This document shows positions 1-8,538 of a DNA stretch of 39,473 nt, in pieces. Numbering within the stretch: position 1 is the stretch's first letter; each line of letters starts with the position of its first letter. Source of the stretch: an uncultured Granulosicoccaceae bacterium (GTDB lineage: Bacteria; Pseudomonadota; Gammaproteobacteria; Granulosicoccales; Granulosicoccaceae); contig CALLLY010000086.1 of NCBI GenBank assembly GCA_938008205.1, forward strand, positions 1-39,473. Direction: 5' to 3'. Position numbers and translations under genes: made by a program. A model generated the notes under the pieces. It worked only from the letters and a program-made list of their open reading frames with translations, had not been told where the DNA came from and searched no databases.

Positions 1-691
1 TATAGCGGATTATTTCGGCGTGATCAGGCTGTTGTTGGTGTCCGCCAACCGTGGCGTGCACATACACGTATCCATTGATACTGAAATTCGGATCGAGCAC
101 CAGGCCCAACAATCCTTTCTCAACACCGGTGACTACCGGTACTGTGGCAAATGGCTGTGGCAATAATCCGTTTATCGGATCAATAATTCGTATGTTTCCG
201 GTTTGCAGTTCTGCGTAGAACAACCTGCCGTCGGCGGCCAGTGCCATGCGCACCGGCACTTGCGCGTTCTGCAGTACAACCTCTGCGTTAAACCCGGCTG
301 CAAGGCTTGTGATAGAACCAGGCAGTTTGCCATCAATCGCAATAGATACATGATAATCAGATGATCCACGACTATCGACTGATGTGATCGTGTAGGTCGT
401 GGCTGTGGCTTGCGCTACTGGTGTGCCGGTTATGCGGCCGCTAACCGGATCGAACTCCAGCCCGGCAGGCAGTGATGGGCTGATGGAGAGTAGCGTTGCA
501 TGACTATCTGCCAGTGTTTGTGCTGTGTCTGCAAGCACTGCCAACTTTTCTATGGGCTGCGATTGTCGCAACGCAACATGGTTGGTGATCGCTTTGTTCT
601 GTGCAGGCTGTGAGGGATTTTCCTCACAGCCCACTGATAATGTCAGCGCTAAAAGCGGGCATAACAGCAACGAACGGCTGAATAGTCCCAT
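1..691 (-). CDS. Lipoprotein with putative Ig-like domain plus PQQ-type glucose/sorbosone dehydrogenase-like beta-propeller (3' end beyond the window)
   Basis: Manual reverse-strand translation from ATG at 691 is open to the window edge: MGLFSRSLLLCPLLALTLSVGCEENPSQ... (lipobox SVGC), ...LPAGLEFDPVSGRITGTP... (putative-Ig motif), ...MALAADGRLFYAELQTGNIRIIDP...GLLGLVLDPNFSINGYVYVHAT (GSDH-type motif). Absent from the ORF track because it has no stop in the window. Confidence 0.8.
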   Translation of the reverse strand, partial: MGLFSRSLLLCPLLALTLSVGCEENPSQPAQNKAITNHVALRQSQPIEKLAVLADTAQTLADSHATLLSISPSLPAGLEFDPVSGRITGTPVAQATATTYTITSVDSRGSSDYHVSIAIDGKLPGSITSLAAGFNAEVVLQNAQVPVRMALAADGRLFYAELQTGNIRIIDPINGLLPQPFATVPVVTGVEKGLLGLVLDPNFSINGYVYVHATVGGHQQQPDHAEIIRY

Positions 692-719
692 AGACGGTTA
701 TGCACCCGAGTGACTTTAG

Positions 720-1970
720 TTAAACAATGCCAAGTGCGTTCGCGGTGATCTGGTTTGTATCAGGGAATACAGGCGATGCATCGTGGCCCAGGTGATTGGC
801 GATGACTTCGCTAAAAACCTGTCGGAAGTCTACTTCCATCGGCAGGCTGCTTTGATCCCTGATATCGGATGAAACCAGGTCGCTTCCATAGGTGCCACCC
901 TGAACCGCGCCGCCTGTGAGCAGCATTGTCTGGCCGGCGCCGTGGTCGGTACCGCCTGATCCGTTTTCAAAATTGCGGCGGCCAAACTCGGAAAATACCA
1001 CCATGACACAGTCCTGCCATTTGCCGATTGCTTTCATGTCGTTGGCAAAGGTTTCGATACCGCTATTGAGGTCTGACATCAGGTTAGGATGCCGCCCGCC
1101 GGTCACGCCCTGGCCGCTGTGAGTGTCAAAGCCACCTATGCCGGTGTAGTAGATATCAGTGCCCAGGCCGCCACCCTGAACCAGTTGCGATATACCCTGC
1201 AGGGATTGTCCGAAACGGCTACCGGAATACTCGACATTCGGTACGTAGCTGTCGACAATCTGCTGAATTTTTTCAATATTCTGATGTCCTGCCTGAATGG
1301 CGTTTTTAACGGCCAGTACATTGCCACTACCGGTGTGTCTTTCCAGCAGGGCTTTGGCGACCTGCAGTCGCTTAGCGCTTTCGCCCGCAAAGCGCCCATC
1401 GTTGTTATAGGCGAATCCGGAAAGCTTGTTCATTTGCAGCAGGTTAACGTCCGGACCCTGTAATGCCTTGGCGTTGTAGCCAATGGAGATGCACCCGAGA
1501 CTGTGAGGGTTGTAAAGACCTGCATAACGGGCAACCCAGCCGGTTTTGTTGTTGGCATCGAGTGCACTGGTATCACCGGTGTGAAAGACATCTTTGCTGG
1601 TAAAGTGGCTGCGGTTGGCATCGGGGTAACCGACTTTCTGCACCATCGCGAGTTGTCCGTCAGCGTGCAGACTTTGCAAACCCGTTAAATTGGGGTGTAA
1701 ACCGTATTCCGAGGTCGCCGCAGGCCCTGTGGTAAGTTCCAGTGGCGTTTCGATGGACAATGAAGGTCTTCTATCGTGATAAGCACCAATGTTTAGCGGC
1801 ACCGCGGTATTGAGTGAATCATTGCCACCGTCAAGGTTAACCAGTACCAGAAACTTTCTACTGTCTATGGCTTGAGCAACATTTGCCAGTGGTCCAAGTG
1901 CTGCCAGACCGGCGCTCGCAGCACCCAGTTGCAACAGATTTCTTCGTGATAAAGAAAAACGAGTAGTCAT
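720..1970 (-). CDS. DUF1501 family protein with Tat-like signal
   Basis: Probable start MTTRFSLSRRNLLQLGAASAGLAALG (ATG at 1970) rather than the 459-aa ORF start; SRRNLL twin-arginine motif; LVNLDGGNDSLNTAVP and VVFSEFGRRNFENGSGGTDHGAG are typical of DUF1501. Confidence 0.88.
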   Translation of the reverse strand: MTTRFSLSRRNLLQLGAASAGLAALGPLANVAQAIDSRKFLVLVNLDGGNDSLNTAVPLNIGAYHDRRPSLSIETPLELTTGPAATSEYGLHPNLTGLQSLHADGQLAMVQKVGYPDANRSHFTSKDVFHTGDTSALDANNKTGWVARYAGLYNPHSLGCISIGYNAKALQGPDVNLLQMNKLSGFAYNNDGRFAGESAKRLQVAKALLERHTGSGNVLAVKNAIQAGHQNIEKIQQIVDSYVPNVEYSGSRFGQSLQGISQLVQGGGLGTDIYYTGIGGFDTHSGQGVTGGRHPNLMSDLNSGIETFANDMKAIGKWQDCVMVVFSEFGRRNFENGSGGTDHGAGQTMLLTGGAVQGGTYGSDLVSSDIRDQSSLPMEVDFRQVFSEVIANHLGHDASPVFPDTNQITANALGIV

Positions 1971-1983
1971 TACAGAGCTCCGG

Positions 1984-3609
1984 TTATTTGATATGAAAGC
2001 TTGGGTGCTGACATAGAATCCATAGCAGATTGCGTAGCTTTCGGCTCTGGTGTGAGGTGTTTTGTGGCGTGTAGTTAACCGGTGTTTCAGTACCGTCATT
2101 ACTGACTTCTGTATTCATGAAGTTGATCAGGTCCTGACGTTCGGTGTCATTCAGGGTGACTCCCAGCAGCATCGCCACGTGATCTATCACTTCTTCGGCA
2201 CCGGTTGCGTCGGCGGGCTGAAGTGCGGCACCAATGTCGTAGCCTGCTTCGAGCTGGTTATTGCGATTGGTAATCAGTTCATTAACGAAATTCGGCATTG
2301 CCACACCAGTGGCATGACTGCTGATTTTGTCGTCACCCTCAGGCCACCCTTCAACACTGGGTGGTCGTGAAGGCACGCTCTCCATGTCGCTCAGGTAGCG
2401 CCGGTATTGCCAGTTACTCTCAGTTAAACCGGTAGTCCTGACCAGTCCGACAACCTGTTCATAAAAGTCACGAACCAGACCTTCTTTTGCAGACTCTGAA
2501 TAAAACGATTCAGATAAAAACAGGGTTTTCAGTGATGGACCAATGTTCAGGTTGTTTTGACGTAAAACTGCTGAAAAAGCGTTTATCAGTGTGTCCGAAG
2601 GGTTTTCACTATGAAAGTACCTAAGTAGTTTTCTGCTTAGGTAGCTGGAAACCAGGTCGGCACCGGTAGCGTCTGTATGCTGCATTGTCAGATCCACCAT
2701 CACGCCGTAGTCGTCATTGCTTAAGTCGTGACTCACGCTATTGCCCAATGGCTGTTTGCTGCCAACCGCTTTGCTCTCCGGATCGAACACCACTTGCGTC
2801 AGTCCGGTGTTGGCGTTGTACTCTCTGCGCCAGCCGGTAAACGCTCGAGAAGCTTCTATAACATCGGTTTCGTTGTAGCCGTTGTCTACCCCCAGGGTGA
2901 ATAACTCCCAGAATTCTCGGGCGTAGTTTTCATTGGGCGCAAATTTGCTATTGTCTGCTCCGTCGAGAAATATGAGCATCGCGCCGTGGCGTGACACATC
3001 AAGCAGAAGGTCGCGAAAGTTACCGGTGCCTCGTTCCCGCAGCATATTAACGAAGTCGATCATCAAGTGATCTTCCTCACCGCGGAATCTTTCGAAATCT
3101 ATACCGAAGTGGTCTTGCCAGAACATGCCCATCACTTCCTGAAAAGCATTCGGGTTGTTCATTAACAGATGCAGGTTCCAGTCGATGACATCCGAAACGC
3201 TTGGAAACTTTCCCTCGAGCCCGGCGGGATCATCGTCATTGATCAGCAGCTCGTGTGCCTCCGTTTCGAAACTCTGGCTGTTGGTGGGGGCGAAGGACAT
3301 CATTTCATCGATATATACCGACAGGCCTTTGGTTTGTACGTCAGCCGGTTTTCCGGGCTCGATGCCGAAATGAGTCCTCGACAGAAAGTGGAGGATATCG
3401 GATTCGGAGATAGTCTCTTTCGGAGCCAGGCTGGAGTCGCTGTAAACGACCGGGTTGATCGAACCGGAGTCCGTAGTGCCCGGATTCGCGGCACCGGGTG
3501 CGGGCGTATCTGACCCGCCGCCGCCACAGGCAACCAGCGCTGTGGTCAGTAAGGTAAGTGTAAATTTTCTGACAAGCCGGCCAGAAGAGTTTACAAGCCT
3601 GATCTCCAT
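1984..3609 (-). CDS. DUF1800 family lipoprotein
   Basis: 541-aa ORF; lipobox-like ALVACGGGG; HFLSRTHFGIEPG, WQDHFGI, NENYAREFWELFTLGVDNGYNETDVIEASRAFTGW and RKLLRYF motifs of DUF1800; next to DUF1501, a common pair. Confidence 0.88.
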   Translation of the reverse strand: MEIRLVNSSGRLVRKFTLTLLTTALVACGGGGSDTPAPGAANPGTTDSGSINPVVYSDSSLAPKETISESDILHFLSRTHFGIEPGKPADVQTKGLSVYIDEMMSFAPTNSQSFETEAHELLINDDDPAGLEGKFPSVSDVIDWNLHLLMNNPNAFQEVMGMFWQDHFGIDFERFRGEEDHLMIDFVNMLRERGTGNFRDLLLDVSRHGAMLIFLDGADNSKFAPNENYAREFWELFTLGVDNGYNETDVIEASRAFTGWRREYNANTGLTQVVFDPESKAVGSKQPLGNSVSHDLSNDDYGVMVDLTMQHTDATGADLVSSYLSRKLLRYFHSENPSDTLINAFSAVLRQNNLNIGPSLKTLFLSESFYSESAKEGLVRDFYEQVVGLVRTTGLTESNWQYRRYLSDMESVPSRPPSVEGWPEGDDKISSHATGVAMPNFVNELITNRNNQLEAGYDIGAALQPADATGAEEVIDHVAMLLGVTLNDTERQDLINFMNTEVSNDGTETPVNYTPQNTSHQSRKLRNLLWILCQHPSFHIK

Positions 3610-3728
3610 GTTCGCGCCTTTGTTTTTGCTGTGAGAAACAACTAATCGAACGAGTAGAGGTATTCGGCTTGCCGGGAAATAACTTTATATACAGCCGTGA
3701 ATAGAGCATTAAACAAGTGCGAAATCGG

Positions 3729-3778
3729 GCGCAAATTCTCACTTGACGAGGGTGGAGTGCTACTGCCGAGAATTGCGC
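3729..3778. repeat. Imperfect inverted repeat in the DUF1800/phnD intergenic region
   Basis: gcgcaaattctc (3729-3740) and gagaattgcgc (3768-3778) are reverse complements apart from one missing base. Confidence 0.55.
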
Positions 3779-3800
3779 GGTACCTACGCGGCAAGCATTA

Positions 3801-3814
3801 AAGCGTGCACGCTT
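3801..3814. promoter_or_regulatory. 14-bp perfect palindrome upstream of phnD; candidate operator
   Basis: aagcgtgcacgctt equals its own reverse complement; lies in a ~390-bp intergenic region. Confidence 0.4.
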
Positions 3815-3999
3815 GCGAATGATGCTCACAAGCTAAAACTCTATGTCTGGAAACATCAAATCAGTTCTATCAGGGGTTATAGCCAGGCCGGCCGAGCGAG
3901 AAAAACGGCCTTCGAAACTAACGGGAAATTCGATCTTCAATTGTGTATGCTAGGAGCGAGGCTAAAGCGTCAATATACTGTCCAGTTGGAGGAAAACAG

Positions 4000-5025
4000 T
4001 TGAATATACTACACACAGTTTCAAACCTTATGTCTGGCGTAGCGCGCGTAACAGTGCCTGCGCTTGTCGGAGTCGGATTGTTGTCTTTTGTATCCGGCAC
4101 TGCTGCCGCACAAGATTGTCCGCGTGGTGACCTTGATAAAAAATACTGCGATGTCGATGGTGATCTGGTAGCAGATTTACCGACAGATCCTGCCGAGTGG
4201 GTCGATCCCAAAACCCTGGTGTTTGCCTACACGCCAGTTGAAGATCCGGCGGTGTACAAAGCTGCATGGTCTGATTTCCTGACGCATATGGAATCTGTAA
4301 CAGGCAAGAAGGTGCAGTTCTTTCCGGTTCAATCCAATGCCGCCCAAATTGAAGCCATGCGTTCAGGTCGATTACATGTCGCAGGATTTAATACCGGCTC
4401 CAATCCGTTGGCAGTGAACTGCGCGGGTTTCCGTTCTTTTGTGATTATGGGTCGCGAAGATGATTCCTTTGGCTATGAAATGGAAATTATCACCTACCCG
4501 GGTAGCGGCATTGAAAAAGTAGAGGATATCAAAGGCAAGACTCTGGCATTCACTTCACCAACTTCAAACTCCGGATTCAAGGCACCGTCTGCCATTTTGA
4601 AAGCAGAGTTCGGTATGGTTGCTGAAACCGATTTTAACCCTGAGTTCTCCGGTAAGCATGACAACTCAATTCTGGGTGTTGCCAATAAGGACTACCCGGC
4701 AGCTTCTATTGCTAATTCGGTGAAAGCCAGAATGATCGCCCGCGACGTGATCAAACCCGAACAGGTAACTACTATTTATAAGTCGCAAACCTTTCCAACA
4801 ACCGGGTTTGGTGTTGCACACAACCTTCATCCGGATTTACAAAAGAAAATTGAGGAGTCTTTTTTCACCTTTAAGTGGGTAAAGGAAGACGGCACCCCGA
4901 CCTCACTGAAAAAAGAGTTTGAAAAATCCAAGGAGGGTAAGTTTCTACCTATCACCTATCAGTCACACTGGGAAGTGATTCGAACTATCGATAAAGCTAA
5001 CGAAGTTTCCTACAGCTGTAGTTAG
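4000..5025 (+). CDS. phnD: Phosphate/phosphite/phosphonate ABC transporter substrate-binding protein, PhnD-like
   Basis: Start TTG 4000 is preceded by ggagga with 7-nt spacing (track start is 3943); signal peptide ending TAAAQ; LVFAYTPVEDPAVYKAAWSDFLTHMESVTGKKVQFFPVQSNAAQIEAMRSGRLHVAGFNTGSNPLAVNCAGF; phnC and phnE follow. Confidence 0.88.
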   Translation: MNILHTVSNLMSGVARVTVPALVGVGLLSFVSGTAAAQDCPRGDLDKKYCDVDGDLVADLPTDPAEWVDPKTLVFAYTPVEDPAVYKAAWSDFLTHMESVTGKKVQFFPVQSNAAQIEAMRSGRLHVAGFNTGSNPLAVNCAGFRSFVIMGREDDSFGYEMEIITYPGSGIEKVEDIKGKTLAFTSPTSNSGFKAPSAILKAEFGMVAETDFNPEFSGKHDNSILGVANKDYPAASIANSVKARMIARDVIKPEQVTTIYKSQTFPTTGFGVAHNLHPDLQKKIEESFFTFKWVKEDGTPTSLKKEFEKSKEGKFLPITYQSHWEVIRTIDKANEVSYSCS

Positions 5026-5062
5026 TTGCATCAGGTTGCAACTCAGCTATGTACGTTGCGTG

Positions 5063-5099
5063 CAAGTAGTGATCTGAGCCGCGCTCAGATTGCTACTTG
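5063..5099 (+). terminator. Stem-loop between phnD and phnC; candidate attenuator or mRNA stabiliser
   Basis: caagtagtgatctgagc / gctcagattgctacttg form a 17-bp stem (two G-U pairs) with a cgc loop; outer arms (cgttg...caacg) can extend it. Not followed immediately by a U tract. Confidence 0.6.
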
Positions 5100-5231
5100 T
5101 AACAACGCACTCTTACAAAAATAAAAAATTACCGGGGCGTGATAGCTGCCAGGAGCAGTTGTCGCGTGGCGGTGCTATGGCGAATGAGGCCTCTGATGTC
5201 TCAAGTAGTCACCTGACGGTCGGAGCCTGCG

Positions 5232-6035
5232 TTGCTACGAATTACCAATTTATCCAAAAGATATAAAACCGGTGACGATGCACTTAAGGGCGTGTCACTG
5301 GAAGTGCCAGACGGACAAGTGCTTGGACTGATCGGTCCCAGTGGTGCGGGTAAGAGCACGTTGATTCGTTGTGTAAACCGATTAGTGGAACCAACGACTG
5401 GCACGATAGATCTGAACGGGGCACAGTTGCAGCGACTTGGCAGTCGAAAGTTACGCAAGGCACGCCGCCGTATCGGCATGATTTTTCAGGAGTACGCCCT
5501 GGTAGAGCGATTGACGGTCATGGAAAACGTGCTATCCGGAAGACTTGGGTATGTCGGATTCTGGGCCAGTTGGTTTCGCAAATTCCCGCAGGACGATATC
5601 AATGAAGCATTCAGATTACTGGAACGTGTTGGTCTGGATCACATGGTCAACAAGCGTGCCGATGAACTATCCGGTGGGCAGCGTCAGCGCGTCGGGATTG
5701 CACGGGCGTTAATACAAAACCCTGAACTGCTGCTGGTAGATGAGCCAACTGCCTCGCTTGATCCAAAAACTTCACGGCAAATAATGCGTCTGATCTGTGA
5801 ACTGTGTGAAGAACGAAATTTGTCAGCCATTGTGAATATCCATGACGTTGCCCTTGCGCAGTTATTTGTGCAGAGAATTGTCGGACTGCAGGACGGTAAG
5901 ATTGTGTTTGACGGCCCGCCTGACAGCCTGGACTCGGCAGTATTAACTCAAATCTATGGTGAGGAAGACTGGGAAGCAACAACGATAGATGACACTCAGA
6001 CAGACAAACATAGTCTGGAGTTGTCTGGTGAGTGA
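5232..6035 (+). CDS. phnC: Phosphonate ABC transporter ATP-binding protein, PhnC-like
   Basis: Walker [10 protein letters not shown], signature [15 protein letters not shown], Walker [17 protein letters not shown] start with ggag upstream. Confidence 0.92.
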   Translation: MLRITNLSKRYKTGDDALKGVSLEVPDGQVLGLIGPSGAGKSTLIRCVNRLVEPTTGTIDLNGAQLQRLGSRKLRKARRRIGMIFQEYALVERLTVMENVLSGRLGYVGFWASWFRKFPQDDINEAFRLLERVGLDHMVNKRADELSGGQRQRVGIARALIQNPELLLVDEPTASLDPKTSRQIMRLICELCEERNLSAIVNIHDVALAQLFVQRIVGLQDGKIVFDGPPDSLDSAVLTQIYGEEDWEATTIDDTQTDKHSLELSGE

Positions 6036-6831
6036 CGCACAGGTTGTTCGTCATTGGCGTAAACCACCGACCATAGAGCGCGCCTGGCTGCGCTATGGGT
6101 TGTTGTTGCTTACACTTGTCTACCTTTACTTTTCTGTTGGCTCGTACGATGTCAACTGGGCTCGCGTGGCTGAAGGACTCGATAGAGGCTGGGCATTTAT
6201 CAAAGCATTTGCCAATCCGGATTTTGTATCGAGAAGATCCGACTTTATCGAAGGTATGACCGAAAGCATCATTATGACAGTGACATCCACTGTCGTCGGT
6301 ATCATCATCTCTATACCTATCGCACTAGGTGCAGCCAGCAACCTTGCACCGTTACCGGTGTATCTTTTCTGTCGTGCGATTATTGCGTTATCGCGTGCTC
6401 TTCACGAAATTATTGTCGCTATTTTAATGGTTGCGATATTCGGCTTCGGTCCGCTGGCAGGGTTTATTACTTTGTCATTTGCCACCATCGGGTTTTTATC
6501 CAAACTCCTTGCAGAAGATATTGAGTCGATGGACAAAGCGCAGGCGGAAGCAGTTAAAGCTACCGGCGCCAGTTGGTTGCAGTGGATTAACTATGCGGTG
6601 CAACCGCAGGTTATGCCGAGGCTGATCGGTTTATCCATGTACCGCCTTGACATAAATTTTAGAGAATCAGCGGTGCTGGGGCTGGTAGGTGCCGGGGGTA
6701 TAGGTGCGACACTTAACACCGCCTTTGATCGCTACGAATTCGATACCGCAGCGGCGATTATTATTTCTATCATTGTGATTGTGATGGTACTGGAGTACAG
6801 CTCCAGCCTGATCAGAGGCTGGGTACAGTAG
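6028..6831 (+). CDS. phnE: Phosphonate ABC transporter permease, PhnE-like (first copy)
   Basis: GTG start at 6028 overlaps the phnC stop (track start is 5989); [68 protein letters not shown]. Confidence 0.9.
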   Translation: MSDAQVVRHWRKPPTIERAWLRYGLLLLTLVYLYFSVGSYDVNWARVAEGLDRGWAFIKAFANPDFVSRRSDFIEGMTESIIMTVTSTVVGIIISIPIALGAASNLAPLPVYLFCRAIIALSRALHEIIVAILMVAIFGFGPLAGFITLSFATIGFLSKLLAEDIESMDKAQAEAVKATGASWLQWINYAVQPQVMPRLIGLSMYRLDINFRESAVLGLVGAGGIGATLNTAFDRYEFDTAAAIIISIIVIVMVLEYSSSLIRGWVQ

Positions 6832-7631
6832 TGGCGGGCAAACACGTTTGGCAAAGACGAACTACCACACGGCAACTGCTGATCTGGTTTGGCTGGCTGC
6901 TGCTGGTGGCGATATTTGTTGCCTGCTGGATGTACATATCCAATAGAACCGAGTGGTTTTTTGTTTATGATGCGCCTCGAATTGCCGGTGACATTTTCAG
7001 CCGTGCCACGCCACCGCGCTGGAGTTACATAGAAAAACTCTGGGAGCCTCTGTGGGACACCCTTAACGTGGCGACAATTGGTACTGCACTGTCGCTGATA
7101 TTTGCTATACCCGTTGCGTTTCTTGCGGCGAAAAACACCACCCCCAGCGTGACCTTTGTGCGTCCGATAGCGTTGTTTTTGATTGTTTCGTCGCGCTCTA
7201 TCAATTCCCTGATCTGGGCATTGTTACTGGTGGCCATCATTGGTCCGGGGATACTGGCCGGGACCATCGCCATTGCGTTGAGATCAATCGGCTTTTGTGC
7301 AAAGTTACTTTACGAAGCGATAGAAGAGATCAATACCACACAGGTAGAGGCGATTTCAGCCACTGGCGCGCGACAGTCACAAGTCATAAGCTACGGGATA
7401 TTGCCACAGATTATGCCGGCACTAGCCGGTATCACGGTATTCAGGTGGGATATCAATATTCGCGAATCTACTGTGCTTGGTCTGGTCGGTGCCGGGGGAA
7501 TCGGGCTACAGTTGCAAAGCTCGTTAAATATTCTGGCGTGGCCGCAGGTCGCGTTGATTCTATTGGTGATATTTATCGCTGTTATTGTTAGTGAATGGAT
7601 CTCTGCAATGGTTCGCAAGGCGATTATTTAA
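6831..7631 (+). CDS. phnE: Phosphonate ABC transporter permease, PhnE-like (second copy)
   Basis: GTG start overlaps the previous stop by 1 nt (TAGTG); [62 protein letters not shown]. Confidence 0.9.
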   Translation: MAGKHVWQRRTTTRQLLIWFGWLLLVAIFVACWMYISNRTEWFFVYDAPRIAGDIFSRATPPRWSYIEKLWEPLWDTLNVATIGTALSLIFAIPVAFLAAKNTTPSVTFVRPIALFLIVSSRSINSLIWALLLVAIIGPGILAGTIAIALRSIGFCAKLLYEAIEEINTTQVEAISATGARQSQVISYGILPQIMPALAGITVFRWDINIRESTVLGLVGAGGIGLQLQSSLNILAWPQVALILLVIFIAVIVSEWISAMVRKAII

Positions 7632-7673
7632 TTGCAGGTCTAATCTGGTTTAAAGTAAGAACGGTTTACTTGA

Positions 7674-8033
7674 ATGATTGATCACATCAGCATTTCTATT
7701 AGTGATATTGCAGTCAGTCAGCAATTTTATCTGCAGGCACTGGCGCCTCTCGATATGAGTGTGGTCGGTGAAGACAATGGCTGGATCGGGTTTGGTAAAG
7801 ATCAGCAGGGTGTATTCTGGTTTGGTGTTGAAGATGCACCGCTGCAACCAATGCACATCGCCTTTACCGCTGCTACCCGCGACGCGGTGGATCTTTTTTA
7901 TAATGCGGCAATATCATCCGGTGGTAAATGCAACGGCGCACCGGGGGTCAGAGTGCGTTACCACGCAAATTATTACGCTGCCTTTGTTCTGGACCCTGAC
8001 GGGCACAACATTGAAGCGGTTTGTCATCACTGA
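7674..8033 (+). CDS. VOC (glyoxalase/fosfomycin-resistance/dioxygenase superfamily) protein
   Basis: MIDHISISISDIAVSQQFYLQALAPLDM at the N-terminus; HIAFTAATRDAVDLFYNAAISSGGKCNGAPGVR...YHANYYAAFVLDPDGHNIEAVCH at the C-terminus. Confidence 0.88.
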   Translation: MIDHISISISDIAVSQQFYLQALAPLDMSVVGEDNGWIGFGKDQQGVFWFGVEDAPLQPMHIAFTAATRDAVDLFYNAAISSGGKCNGAPGVRVRYHANYYAAFVLDPDGHNIEAVCHH

Positions 8034-8055
8034 TTGGTCGCGGAGGTGAGTTGAA

Positions 8056-8538
8056 ATGTCGGATATGCTGGTCAACCTCTATGCTGAACGCGAAACAGAC
8101 AATCGCATTGCGCTTGCTGCAAACGGAGTTACCTGTAAACGGGCTCTGGCTTTGGATAAACAATCGATTATCGGGTTCGTAAAGCAACACTTTAGTACAG
8201 ACAATGAAGGCTGGGCAGATGAATGCAGTGTTGCACTTGGCAGACAACCGGGCAGCTGCTTCGTGGCGGTGAGTGAACAACAGCCCATCGGGTTTGCCTG
8301 CTATGACGCGACTGCCAAAGGCATGGTCGGGCCTTTGGGTGTGGCAGCCAGCTATCGTCAACAGGGTGTTGCGACGGTGTTATTAAACTTGTGTTTCGAG
8401 GCGATGAAGGCAGATGGATATGCCTATGCGGTGATTGGCTGGGTAAGTTCCGAAGATTTTTACCGCAAGTGTTGCGGTGCCATCGCGATCCCGGGGAGTG
8501 CCCCGGGTGTGTACAGCCGAATGCTTAACAATCTATAG
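8056..8538 (+). CDS. GNAT family N-acetyltransferase
   Basis: GFACYDATAKGMVGPLGVAASYRQQGVATVLLNLCFEAMKADGYAYAVIGW matches the GNAT acetyl-CoA binding region (V-x-x-x-x-R-x-x-G-V/I-A). Confidence 0.85.
   Translation: MSDMLVNLYAERETDNRIALAANGVTCKRALALDKQSIIGFVKQHFSTDNEGWADECSVALGRQPGSCFVAVSEQQPIGFACYDATAKGMVGPLGVAASYRQQGVATVLLNLCFEAMKADGYAYAVIGWVSSEDFYRKCCGAIAIPGSAPGVYSRMLNNL

Noticed and set aside
1089-1463. 124-aa plus-strand ORF
   Set aside because: Antisense to the clearly supported DUF1501 gene; no independent motif.
3341-3829. 162-aa minus-strand ORF
   Set aside because: Out-of-frame overlap with the DUF1800 gene start; Arg/Cys-rich composition typical of non-coding frames.
3743-4003. 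86-aa plus-strand ORF upstream of phnD
   Set aside because: Low-complexity composition, no RBS or motif; it spans the inverted repeats and ends at the phnD start.
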